This document shows, piece by piece, positions 11,501 through 20,719 of a stretch of 64,000 nt of DNA (within the stretch, counting starts at the first letter, position 1; each line of letters begins with the position of its first letter). Made by a program: the position numbers and the translations under genes. Origin of the DNA: Xestospongia bergquistia (taxonomy: Eukaryota > Porifera > Demospongiae > Haplosclerida > Petrosiidae); the NCBI GenBank assembly GCA_963965975.1, contig OZ014418.1:5406775-5470774 (forward strand), in the 5' to 3' direction. The notes below the pieces were generated by a model, which was not told where the DNA came from, made no database searches, and worked only from the letters and a program-made list of their open reading frames with translations.

Positions 11501-12427
11501 CACACAAATTTGAGTAAAAGAAGCACATTTAAGATTAACTAACGACACTTGTAGACCACCTCCAGTGCTAAAATGACTGTACTTCCTGCTAATAACATTT
11601 CCTTTGATGCTATAAATTCTGTTCGCGTTAATGTTAGCAATTGAGCTATTCTTAATTTCGATGTAAATATTGGCACCGCTAAAAAGTGCAATATTTTCTT
11701 CAACTATAATGTTTTCCATCTGCACACTCACATAAATAGACAGTGTTATCAATATATTCAAACCACTACCAAATTCACCAAATCCTAAGGTTGAGTTGAT
11801 GTTTTTAATTGTCCATAAAATATTAGTTCCAAATGCCAAAATTGCCAAATTGCCACCACGTTTGTGTCCATTATTGGTAAAACTACAGGTATCTAGATTA
11901 AGTGTCCAAACATTTTCTATTATCATTCCAAAACCACTGCTATTCTGAATTGATGTCATTGTCATTGTGAGATTGTGACTATTAATATACAAAACAGAAC
12001 CATCTTGTCCATTACAGTCTGTTACTGTAATGCCCAAGATCTTGATATCTTTAGACAATGAGAAACTAAACCCTCCAACTTTACCATTGCAGGTAATGAT
12101 AACAGTAGATTGCATTACATTCTTTGTGTTCCCTTCAACCCATTGTCCTTGACCTTTCAATGTTAAGTTATTTGCATACACAATACTGACCTTTCTGTCC
12201 AAAAGATGATTGCCTTCCATGAAAATAAATGTAGCATTAGAGACAAAGTAAGTATCAGTTTGTGAAGTATAATAAGATAGAGTGTGGCAAGTATTATCAG
12301 ACAAGGCATCAGGAGGACAAGAGGTGTTGGTAGATCCATGAGGTTTCACATAGTAGATACGATGAGATTCCAATAATAGTGGTAATAATAGAAACACTGT
12401 TAAAAAAGTTAAGATAGCAGATGCCAT
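8564..12427 (-). CDS. Beta-helix ectodomain / multi-pass membrane glycoprotein, copy 3 (divergent core)
   Basis: Intact single exon of 1287 codons with the same architecture as copy 2. The signal peptide and first ~120 residues (DNA about 12067-12385) and the whole neck, membrane domain and tail (about 8564-9992) are nearly identical to copies 1 and 2, including at silent sites. The intervening ~2.07 kb (9993-12066), which encodes most of the beta-helix, is clearly diverged though alignable, keeping motifs such as INNSSPLIGGGMV and NTAGLYGGAIYA. This sharp mosaic points to gene conversion of the ends, or diversification of the middle, in a surface protein. No frame disruption is seen. One local change replaces Cys by Ser in the segment DSSRFWTG. 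Confidence 0.85.
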   Translation of the reverse strand: MASAILTFLTVFLLLPLLLESHRIYYVKPHGSTNTSCPPDALSDNTCHTLSYYTSQTDTYFVSNATFIFMEGNHLLDRKVSIVYANNLTLKGQGQWVEGNTKNVMQSTVIITCNGKVGGFSFSLSKDIKILGITVTDCNGQDGSVLYINSHNLTMTMTSIQNSSGFGMIIENVWTLNLDTCSFTNNGHKRGGNLAILAFGTNILWTIKNINSTLGFGEFGSGLNILITLSIYVSVQMENIIVEENIALFSGANIYIEIKNSSIANINANRIYSIKGNVISRKYSHFSTGGGLQVSLVNLKCASFTQICVTDSIIQGNYANARSGMSILFNNVHNCKVTIANSTFSSNGYNVYHGNQKAVPISLSGGGIGTDSINYSQENEIVITNCFFQNNTAFEGGALAMPCQNKLAIENTTFEGNSGFLGAAFSIRSDFVSVQCQVQITNVLVKRNTRVNALIIAFWFSGFSYNSSMFYTNSAIVFSAQEQFTIQITDILVRDNYNVSGLVVQGCNINFSGNNNAFINNSSPLIGGGMVLFTRNYFEVNEGSHVLFTNNTAGLYGGAIYAKEMGLNDIDYSDLNIILFGRFAPCSFRTNQLRGDDKVLMTFKNNQAHRAGKDVYGGTYQLCEIAHNDYIVPVPNELQSCLIAKYWSMEKNRTISSSPIAVCPCINGRVKCEIRTLYREVYPGQSFLVSLVTVGTCQGISPGTIVVDTNGGNLTTNTEDQLTSTKCKNFIYSIKQTTTASNATVFINTARTKISLAHHLTVDVQFLPCPIGLKLSNTSGLCICNDRIEKTIPNDEISCYVNNSQNVVNRTGNNWIAYFKDYNCTVAHTNCPFDYCNPSLVSFNITSPNPQCAFNRAGTLCGQCKSGLSLMLGSNKCTDCTNSYLALLLPFAVAGIVLIALLITVNLTVSSGRINGLLFYANIVKLNETAFFPNGGVPVLRQFISWLNLDLGIETCFYNGLDGYWKTWLQFAFPLYLWLLALVVIISCHYSLRLSRVCGRNAVPVLATLFLMSYTKLLRNITNVFMFTTLSCNNNRWFIWSVDATLDYSSNPRLPLLIFSSILLFIGIVYTLLVFSSQWLQRYSYICCHKASRDPVFRLKPLIDAYCGPYKDSSRFWTGLLLIVRLVLTGLFSYTSSMNYQVNNIIVLGIVLLLASLAWIVGGMYKTRELNTIEILSYLNIGFVTLSSIMTNGQYSQVIISGISTGVALFVLIVLALSPLFESKIKLYREKRKHVDECEMPLLGNDASSSSECSHPGSPAVILMRRESLIFDFIPEDLKSVNEKYLK

Positions 12428-12638
12428 AATTCAGGCAGAACTGGATTTTGCAAACTGCTAATTTCATTGACTTTATGGAATAAGCACATAGCATTAGACA
12501 GTCATCTTTCCTAGATGTTTTACACAATAATGGTGATACGATTAAATTGTTAAGCATATACAATTAATACACTGATGCATGCATAGCCAATAACAAATGG
12601 TTCAATTGACATAACAACGACTGGGAAATCCCTTTACC

Positions 12639-12884
12639 ATATGTGACCTGATTAGCAAAAAGGGACCACTTCTGTCAAAACATTTGTGACCTGATTTGTG
12701 AACAAACCACTGTTAAAACATCTCAAACATGTCAGTTTTGTAAACATACAGTTGCTATATATGCATAACTATTTTATATGAATGCAAAACTGTTTTTGAT
12801 ATGTTTTAACAGTGTTTCTTTCACAAAACAGGCCACAAATGTTTTGACAGAAGTGGTTCCTTTTTGTAAATCAGGTCACATATA
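12639..12884. repeat. Fold-back inverted repeat (MITE-like)
   Basis: Two arms of about 100 bp, 12639-12741 and 12785-12884, are reverse complements at roughly 90% by eye, separated by about 43 bp. The outer ends read ATATGTGACCTGATT and its complement. The shape suits a non-autonomous DNA transposon or fold-back element. No target-site duplication could be established. A 116-codon open frame running through the right arm has no protein-like features. Confidence 0.75.
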
Positions 12885-13534
12885 TATTAATACACAGGTC
12901 AGAGGTCACATTATTAGAATAAGTGTAACACTAAAACTCCATACATATCACCAACTATCCAAATTAACTAATAATATTACTAGACAGAGTAGACTCCATG
13001 GAGTTGTATTCATTTATGAACACCAAGTATGTAAAGGTTTGAGACTAGAACCAGTACATCAAGGGTTAAAGTTATACTACTATTGCTATGGTAAGCCAAA
13101 CAATAAATTACATTACATATCTCAATAGCCTTATCACTTTTCCTCATTGCCACTGGACTCTCCCTGACAGATTACTATGATCTCTTTCCTTGTTGTGATT
13201 ACCGATTGATAAGATTATACCTTACGTTAATACTAACATTGTTATAGTATCTGTGTATTCTGTAGTCATGAAAGTGATTACCAACAAAATTAATTAGATC
13301 AAGTACCAATTTCTCAGTGAAGTATAATAATGCAAAAACCAGATATTATATCAGCCAAAGTCAAATAAATGTTCAATAGCAAAACTGTTTAAAATTTGCA
13401 TTAAAAGAAACTTGAGAAAAAAATACCACCATCCTACAAAACTCATAAGTAAATAATAAAAATGACTGCTTAATGATTGACTATGATCAATGATCACCAC
13501 ATACTATATATATATATATATACCTCATATTGAG
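12885..13534. other. Intergenic DNA with short (AT)n tract
   Basis: No gene found. A dinucleotide AT tract lies at about 13505-13523, just past the stop codon of the TMEM179-like gene whose last exon ends at 13535. Confidence 0.5.
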
Positions 13535-14947
13535 TTACTGAGTTGTGTCTTTGAGTTCACTCTCAGATTCTGCAGCATAAACTTGATTGTCTTCATCATT
13601 TACAAGGACCTCCATCCTTTCTCTCTGTAATTTGGTTCGTCTATATAAACACAAACTAACAGCTGTAATGTAAGAAACTGTAATACCAGCCAACACAAGA
13701 AAACTAAGCCAGCAGAATACCTAGAGACAAAATAATGCATCAATGAAGGAAACTTTAAAGAGCTTGGTTGTGTAGTTGTGGTTCAATATGATGCTTGTTT
13801 GATATTATGTATAACAATGAGACATGTTTATAGTAGTGTTCTGATTGCCTAGCAACTCCATGGCATGATTTACTGACATGTTATTTACCATATTGGTCTA
13901 ATTAAAAAAAACTAGCAAACTTATAGTCCACTTGGACTTGATTAACAGTTAATGGATTTGATATGATGACAAATTAATACGTCATTAACCTAAATTAGAA
14001 GTTTACTTTTGCTTCAAGACATTTATCACTTTCTATAAGTGTTTGAAATAACATGTTTGAGAATGTTGTTCACTTATTTATAGTAAACTATTTTCCTCAG
14101 AAACTAGTGCTTAGTTTTAAGCAAAGTGTAAGACCTATTCACTAGTACAAACCATTACTCAGTAGCTTGTTTTACATTGAGCCAGGTATTAAACTCAAAT
14201 TGGTAGCCAATCCCTAGAGCTTCTGTAATATATGTTTACAATTGTAGGCTGCATTTCATCATACCTTTATATAAAAAATACTGTGTATAGTCTGCATACT
14301 AAGCAGACTATACACAGAATCCTAATAAGAATAACCACAGCAATGCTAATTACTTAGTACAACAACAACAATGACTGTTTATGACATCATACGACATCAG
14401 TACAGAGGACTTACTAGAGAAGTAACAAAATGTCCATAGAATGGTATACTACCACTAGTATCATTAGCAACAGGTGGAAGTAAAGAATTACTGCATCTTT
14501 AGAATGGAATAAAGAAATCATCAAATAGACAACAAGAAAGAACATGATATTATAGTGGGAGCATATTTCATTTATTTGCTCATATTAAGAGTTCTATTGT
14601 AATAGAATGAACATGTCTATAATGACACCTTAATATAATATGAATAGACTTGCTAACATACACATTTTGGAGTTCTGAGATTACCAATTACTTCAATTTA
14701 GTGCCAGTATGAACTACTAGTTAATAATGGATAATATTAATATATATTGATGTACTAATAGTCCACAAATAACAGATGATATCTACTCAATATACATGTC
14801 ATAAATAATGCAACCAACCTAAATCCAACCTCCATAAATGCTTTGCATGTATCAGACAATCCCGAGGAGAATACAAGACTCATTAGAAACTGGAATATGG
14901 CCACAGTTGTATTGATAATCAGTTCAACAACAAGATCACAACGCATG
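13535..14947 (-). CDS. TMEM179-like protein B, exons 2-4
   Basis: Three minus-strand exons: 14819-14947 (129 nt), 14415-14496 (82 nt) and 13535-13720 (186 nt, stop TAA). Phases are 2, 2 and 0, the same as in the two other complete TMEM179-like genes here. Exon 2 encodes the third membrane helix (LVVELIINTTVAIFQFLMS). Exon 3 encodes a short loop starting CSNS. Exon 4 encodes the last helix and a tail ending in an acidic/Ser stretch. The first base of exon 2 completes the split TA|C codon left by exon 1 at 31301-31674. The joined coding length is 771 nt (256 aa). TMEM179 proteins are four-pass animal membrane proteins of poorly known function. Family membership is firm; the linkage to exon 1 across 16 kb is inferred from phase and homology. 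Confidence 0.75.
14281..14317. repeat. Short perfect hairpin in intron 2 of gene B
   Basis: CTGTGTATAGTCTGC at 14281-14295 is the exact reverse complement of 14303-14317, with a 7-base loop. The 15-bp stem is shorter than a typical animal pre-miRNA, so no RNA function is claimed. Confidence 0.6.
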
Positions 14948-15274
14948 CTACCATAAAGAAAATATTAACAATTGTACAATAGCTATCATTTAAATAAAAC
15001 AGAGTTATTACAATGTACAATATTGTTAGGCAAACGCCCCCCCTAATTAGGGACACACCCTTTTCTACATTATACATAATATAAAGGATATGTGTAAATA
15101 ATAATACAGCATTATTACAATATTACAAGTAAGTGTGTATTCCTTATCAAAACAAGGCTTGACATGTGGTAATGTGACAATTCCAAAAGCTATTCATTGG
15201 AAGCTGTACTATTATCCCCTAAGTGCACACTCTATGGTCTAACTACATAACTAGTTATGAAATTTGTTGAAAGC

Positions 15275-15461
15275 ATCGCTTCTCGGCCTATCGGCTAAGA
15301 TCAAGTAGAAATAACTGTTCTTTCGAGTTTAATAGCTCGAACGAGGATCATGTATCCTCAAGCTATTAACCCAATTTTTTCTACTAGGAGTGGTGTGTGA
15401 AGCTTGCTTCCCTCACTCCACGGGTTGCCCTGGTATTGCAGTACCTCCAGGTGTGGCCCAT
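15275..15461 (+). ncRNA. U2 snRNA-like gene (altered branch-site-recognition segment)
   Basis: The 187-bp sequence starts ATCGCTTCTCGGCC and ends TGTGGCCCA, the expected U2 length. The stem I and U6-pairing segments (GGCTAAGATCAAG) are canonical. Stem IIa is TTCGAG/CTCGAA around a TTTAATAG loop; its pairs differ from the usual U2 but still match perfectly. Stem IIb is GAGGAT/ATCCTC. An Sm-like AATTTTTTC, stem III (GGAGTG/CACTCC) and the stem IV core CCTGGTATTGCAGTACC are present. The branch-site segment, normally GTGTAGTATC, reads GTAGAAATAAC here, so the hexamer is GUAGAA and sits about two bases nearer stem I. Intact, co-varying stems argue for a real RNA gene or a recent copy. It lies antisense to gene B, in its first intron. 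Confidence 0.85.
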
Positions 15462-15491
15462 TTTCCCTTTTATAGGGGATAATTTTTATAC

Positions 15492-15592
15492 AAATTTAAG
15501 TGCAAATAAAAATTAAAAACCATTCTATGCCAAGGGCAAGTAATGACAAATTTAAGTGCAAATTTTTAAAAACCATTCTATGCCAAGGGCAA
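15492..15592. repeat. Direct repeat downstream of U2
   Basis: The segment AAATTTAAGTGCAAAT...AAAAACCATTCTATGCCAAGGGCAA occurs twice in tandem (about 15493-15540 and 15548-15592), between the U2 gene and the retroelement debris. Confidence 0.65.
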
Positions 15593-15626
15593 ATTCAATA
15601 TGAATATTCTTCCAGTACTGAGGATC

Positions 15627-15900
15627 CAGTACTGAGGAATATGAAGAAGTTTAACAGAGAATGCCAAACCTGATTGCATGTCAAAAGCACAGATAGATTT
15701 GCCATCACAACAAAAGACCCCATCTAGTCCAGACCTACAACAGGAGACTCAGTCACTATTCAATACTTCTTCCAGTACTGAGGAATATGAAGAAGTTTAA
15801 CAGAGAATGCCAAACCTGATTGCATGTCAAAAGCACAGGTAGATTTGCCATCACAACAAAAGACCCCATCTAGTCCAGACCTACAACAGGAAACTCAGTC
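15627..15900. repeat. Tandem duplication, 145-bp period
   Basis: A block beginning CCAGTACTGAGGAATATG at 15627 recurs at 15772 with only a few differences. The duplicated DNA encodes part of a Gln/Ser-rich frame (QQKTPSSPDLQQETQS) that may be the 5' open frame of the adjoining retroelement. Confidence 0.7.
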
Positions 15901-16975
15901 AATCTCAATCCTAGACTTACAATTGTCATCACAAATGGAGGCTCTGGAAACTCAGTTCAACCTACACCACACCACCTACACCTACAAGCAAGATCTGACA
16001 GTACAAACACAGCTTCAACAATCCTACCCACAGAGGAGGAGGAAAATTAGAAGCAAGAACAAGAATGACAGATCCAACTCCTACAAACCCTCCTTCAGAG
16101 GAGACCATAAGTAAACTCGCCCTCAGTTAGGGGAGGATTTAAGTTTCAACTGCCAAGAGAGTAGTTTGGGTGTTGCTAACTAAGTATGTAGAGTCTTTTC
16201 AACCGAAACTGACTCAATCTCATACCAGCTCTTAAATGGGAAGACCACTATAAATACCTAAGCATCAAGTCAGGACGAGAAAGATTAGGCTGCATTAAAG
16301 AACTTGAAGAAAAGCTGTTAGAGAAAACAACCAAAATAATGAACTCAACTCCTAACAGATTGGCAAAAAATAGAAGCCATTAACACTTTCATACTGACAG
16401 GTATAGAATACCACATGAATGCATCATTACTAAACACTTTAGGCTGGGTTCGACAAATTGATAAGGAAGTCCGGTCAGCAGTCAAGAAAGGACTTCAGCT
16501 CCCAAGGCGTACCATTTCTCATGTTATCTACACAAAGAGGGGTGTCGGTGGACTAGGTCTGTTTTGTTTAGAAGACAATCTCCAGGAAGCAAGACTCACC
16601 CAGATGTGCCGCTGCCTCACCAGCCCAGATTCTGTCGTGAGGAGCACAGGAGGTCACTAGGACAAAAGGTGGACCTAAATGAGAAAGAAGTAGAGAGTTT
16701 CCTTAACTCACCCCCAGAACAGCAGGAGAAGCACAGGAGAGATGTACGCAGTATATGGAACTTGGTCTGAAAATCTCTTAAAAGGCTAAATAATGCAATA
16801 GTGATAGAAGATTCTGAGATTTCTCTCGAAGTGGGAGACCTTACCATAGAAGCAGTACACAGGAAAGAAGTCCTAAAAATCCTCTCTGAGGAAATTCATC
16901 TGTTCATTTAACCAGCGAATTCCATCCAGTTGGAAGGTGAACAACACCATATTAATGTACAAGAAGGGAGACCCC

Positions 16976-17065
16976 AATGATCTCACCAACTGGTGACCTA
17001 TTACCCTCAGGGTAATAGGTCACCAGTTGGTGAGATCATTTTGCAGGGTAATACCCTGCAAAATG
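16976..17065. repeat. Double near-perfect palindrome inside the RT fragment
   Basis: Bases 16976-17007 are exactly inverted at 17009-17040 (32-bp arms, 1-bp spacer). Bases 17037-17050 are exactly inverted at 17052-17065 (14-bp arms). Removing the inverted insert restores a simple RT reading in the relevant stretch, as expected of a template-switch event. Confidence 0.9.
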
Positions 17066-18336
17066 TAATATACAAAATCTATGCAGCAGCAGTATTGTCA
17101 AAAAGGTTGGCAGGTTGGTGCATTGAAAACGAAGAAATATCTCCTCTGACAGAAGGGTTTCTTACCCTACGAAGGATGCTATGAGCACTCTTTTCTGATG
17201 ACTTCACTGCTTGAAGACAGTAAAACACAATGTAAAGACTTGAGATTCAGAGTTAAAACAACTAACGGTTTCTCCGACCTCATCTCCCAGAGCATTGGAG
17301 TAATAAAGGGCTGCCCTCTAAGCCCACTGCTGTTCAACCTTGTCATTCAAGGTCTACTAATTGGACTGGATAATAATGAAGGAGGTTACACCTTCAATAA
17401 TCAATTACATCTCAACTATGCTCTAGTAACAGCTGATGGAGAGGCATTTCCTCCTAATGACGTCGTACTCTCCATAACTTCCTCCGCTGTTCCCTGGCAA
17501 ACCAGCACCTATCTGAGTTAGTGGCAGCAAAAGATCAGGGGAGGGCTTTTGAGCTTGTCAGTCTCTCGCCTGCAAGCAATTTCTGGATCGGCTCAGGACA
17601 GTACCTCTCCTTTGCAGAATACTGTTTTGCACTGAAGGCCAGGTGCAATCTCCTCCCTGTCAAAACAGTAGTAGCTCGTATGGGTTGTGGAAGTGGAAAT
17701 AAAACTTACACCAAATGTCACAGGCAACCAGAAACCCTTGCTCATGTCCCAAATGCTTGTCCAGTGTCGCAAGGCCTGATGAGGTCATGACATAACGGGA
17801 TCATGGAGAGGATAAAGAGAGCCATTGCTGGTCAGGGAGGTCAGCTGTTGTTAGACCAAAAAATCCCAGACTCCCTTGGACAGTTGTTGCATACTGATAT
17901 TGTGCACATTAAAGAAAATTCTATTACAATAGTGGACGTGACTGTGCCTTCGAGTCTGGGGTAAAAGGTTTCGAAGCATCCAGAGGAGAGAAAGAGAGTA
18001 AATATTCAGACCTGGTCCAGTGGGCCAAAACCAAGTATACCTCGGTCAACTTCGGAAGCTTGATTGTTGGCAGTCTAGGATCCTGGGACCCAGCAAACGA
18101 AGAGACCCTCCGATTACTGGGGATTAGTAAAAACTATGCCACCCTCTTTTTGGAAGCTCTGCTGTGTGGATGTGATAAAAGGATCATTGAGTATTTGGAG
18201 GGCTCGCAACAGCCAGAGCACGCCATAATGACTCTTATTACTCAAAGTACTCTCTAATAACATAACTCAATCATTCAATTATCTTTTGTTTTTTTTGTTT
18301 TCACGTATTTTATTACCAGGTTATACCTGAGGGGCC

Positions 18337-18350
18337 GGCTGGCAACAGCC
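18337..18350 (+). other. Conserved 3' UTR stem-loop of the RLE retrotransposon, copy 1
   Basis: GGCTGGCAACAGCC can fold as a 5-bp GGCTG/CAGCC stem with a four-base loop. It follows the endonuclease frame and an AT-rich 3' UTR. The same element recurs at 22203-22216. Non-LTR elements of this class use structured 3' ends for priming, so a role in RT recognition is plausible. Confidence 0.55.
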
Positions 18351-18420
18351 ACTATTTTATTTAATTTAGTTGTGTCCTACATAGATTTTATTCTATGAAT
18401 AAAGATTTTTAACTGTTGAG

Positions 18421-20470
18421 CACTCTTTTATACTAAGGAACGTTATTGAAGATTCCAAAAGACACCAAGACACCAAAGGAACATCAGAATTGTCTGGCTA
18501 GACCTAGAAAATGCATTCGGTTCAGTACCTCACGAAAAAATCTGGGAGATAATTTATCAATTGGGGTGCCTGCATGGATGGTCCCTAGGAGCAAACCCAA
18601 AATCAGAACTGAATACCTTAGCAGACACCTTCATGAAAACAAGTATCATGAACAGCCCTCTGATGGACTGGCAAAAGATTGATGCCATTAAGAAATTTGC
18701 TAAACCGAAACTAGACCACTCTCTAAGAACGCTCTTGCCAGAACGATCATAGGCAAACAAACTGGATCGCCAACTAAGAGCACTCACAAAAAAAGCACTG
18801 AGCTCCCTCTACGAACAGCAACCTCCTTCCTATATATGAAGCCAGACAATGGAGGTCTAGGACTCCCCTGTATCCTCCATGAAATGAACATAGCCCGTGT
18901 TACATCCGCCGCCAAACTCCTAAGCTCAATAGATCAAAATGTATGTGAAATTGCAATCTCCCAGCTCTCAGATTCAACATCCAAAAGAAAAGGGATCTCC
19001 TCCTGCTCCCTGGACAACTTGGACAATTTCCTCAACACCAAACCACAAGTAGGTGACATTCGAAACCTCTGGTGTCTGTGTAGAACATCCCTCAAAAAAA
19101 CTAACACTCAACTATATCCTCCCTCAGAACATGACCGAAATGGGCAATTTGTGAAAAGAAAATATCTTTGGCTCAAAAAGGTTCTCTTTTATACTAAGGA
19201 GTGCTACTGAAGATTCCAAAGACACCAAAGGAACATCAGAATTGTATGGCTAGACCTAGAAAATGCATTTGGTTCAGTACCTCACGAAGGTAGATGTACA
19301 CAAACTCAACTCATAAACTCATAAAGTAAGAGCCAAGGAGGGTCTCTCTGATGATATCCCAGTTTACAGAGGCATAAAACAAGGTTGCCCCTTGATCCCC
19401 CTGCTATTTAATCTAGTTCTGGAAGGCATCATACCCTAGATCGAAAACAGTGAAGGGGGCTATCAATTCAAAGGCGGAGGCTATCAATTCAAAGCGGTAG
19501 TCGAGTGAAATATGCTGACGACATTTGTCTGATAAGATCTCTGGACATATTAACAAAATTCACAAACTGGGCAGGACTAACTTTCAAAATATCTAAGTGT
19601 GGGTCTCTTTCACTTATAAACAACAAGGGAAGAAAATATGTCTAACCATATCAACCCTGCATTGGGCATGTTCCAATCCCCCCACTGAAGTGGAGTGACA
19701 ACTACAAATATTTGGGAGTAAGAACTAGCAGAGAGAGACTTCCTACAGAGAAAGATCTAGAAGAAAAATTGTTAGAAATGTAGAGAAAATCATGAACTCA
19801 GCGCTAATTGACTGGCAGATTGAAGCTGTCAATGTATTTCTTCTCTCAGGTCTGGAATATTACCTCGATGCTTCCATCCCTAATCACTCACGGCTGGTGA
19901 GACTAGATGCTATGCTACCATAAGAAGGAGCATTAAGAAAGCCTTAAAGTTGTCAAAGAGAACTCTAACTACGTTCTTCCACACATCAAGGAAGGATGGG
20001 GGCTTGAGGCTCACTTCTCAAGAAGATAGGGTAGACATCAGTCTGGTCAAAAGGGCTCTGGTTATCTGTCAAGACAGGATAGACGGGTACAAGACATTGC
20101 ACAGTCTCAACTGACCTCCACTCTAAAATGTAGAGGGATACAAAATTCAATCAATAAAATCTATGCAGCAGTATTGTCAAAAAGGTTGGTGGGCTGGTGC
20201 ATTGACAACAAAGTAATATCGTCTAGACAAAAGGTTCTTTTACCCTATGAGGGATGTTGTGAAACTTCTTTCTAATGAATTCATTATTTGAAGATAGTAA
20301 AAGACAGTGTAGAGACCTGAGAATTGTTTGGTTTGATTTAAGAAATGTCTTACCTCCTCCTGTTCGATATGCTGGACAAGTTCGGTATAGGGCTGGTCAA
20401 TACATCAATATTATTGACATATTGACCTTTTGTAAGCACTCAATATCCATTATCGATCAATAATTATTGC
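18421..20470 (+). mobile_element. Degenerate RLE-type non-LTR retrotransposon, fragment group 2
   Basis: Two overlapping partial copies begin with the same sequence (CTTTTATACTAAGGA at about 18423 and 19187), which encodes the RT motif RIVWLDLENAFGSVPH. The first continues into a thumb-like region (MKPDNGGLGLPCILHEMNIA, 18836-19210). The second keeps an intact catalytic YADD box (RVKYADDICLI, about 19501-19533) and GCPLIPLLFNLVLEG, then a YLGV thumb segment, with stops throughout. A further RT scrap ends near 20470. Confidence 0.75.
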
Positions 20471-20719
20471 CTATTGAATAGTTATTGTTTTACTGGTGAT
20501 ATGTATTTGTGCCACAAGTGTTAGCTCAGAAAGAATCTTCTGCACAGGAGGACACATTGTTTCTGATAATTGCACATGTTTAAAACCTCAAATGGTTGAC
20601 TACCTAGTTTTTTTTGTCTAAAAATTTATAATAATTACTTTTCTATTTGAAGAAATTCACATATTGGCAATACTTTAAGGCAATAGTTATTGACATGCAA
20701 TTTTCTAATATTGATCAAC
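20471..20719. other. AT-rich interval between retroelement pieces
   Basis: No recognisable coding, RNA or transposon sequence seen. Confidence 0.4.

Larger units (their letters stand above)
16190..18420 (+). mobile_element. Degenerate RLE-type non-LTR retrotransposon, fragment group 1
   Basis: This is patchwork of a LINE. Part 16200-16910 encodes a post-RT thumb/linker (YTKRGVGGLGL). Part 16910-17521 encodes RT core (GCPLSPLLFNLVIQGLLIGL), but the catalytic YADD is lost to a frameshifted YALVTADG. Part 17521-18257 encodes a C-terminal zinc motif (CGSGNKTYTKCHRQ...H...C) and a restriction-like-endonuclease region ending in TIVDVTVPSS and GSLGSWDP, followed by a 3' UTR. CCHC plus endonuclease downstream of RT is typical of the R2/R4/NeSL/Utopia group. 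Part order is scrambled (post-RT before RT), so at least two truncated copies abut. Many stops show that it is dead. Confidence 0.8.

Noticed and set aside
49-12427. Bacterial polymorphic outer-membrane protein or horizontally acquired bacterial genes
   Set aside because: Only the beta-helix repeats resemble such proteins. A eukaryotic-type signal peptide, dense N-glycosylation sites, a Cys-rich neck and a 7-8 helix membrane domain argue for an animal surface protein.
12778-13128. 116-codon plus-strand open frame
   Set aside because: It runs through one arm of the fold-back repeat and has no domain, composition or splice support.
14281-14317. microRNA precursor
   Set aside because: The stem is only 15 bp with a 7-base loop, too short for a standard Drosha/Dicer substrate.
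15275-15461. U12 snRNA
   Set aside because: The AAAUAAC after GUAG is faintly U12-like, but the 5' end, stem IIa loop, stem III and stem IV loop are plainly U2.
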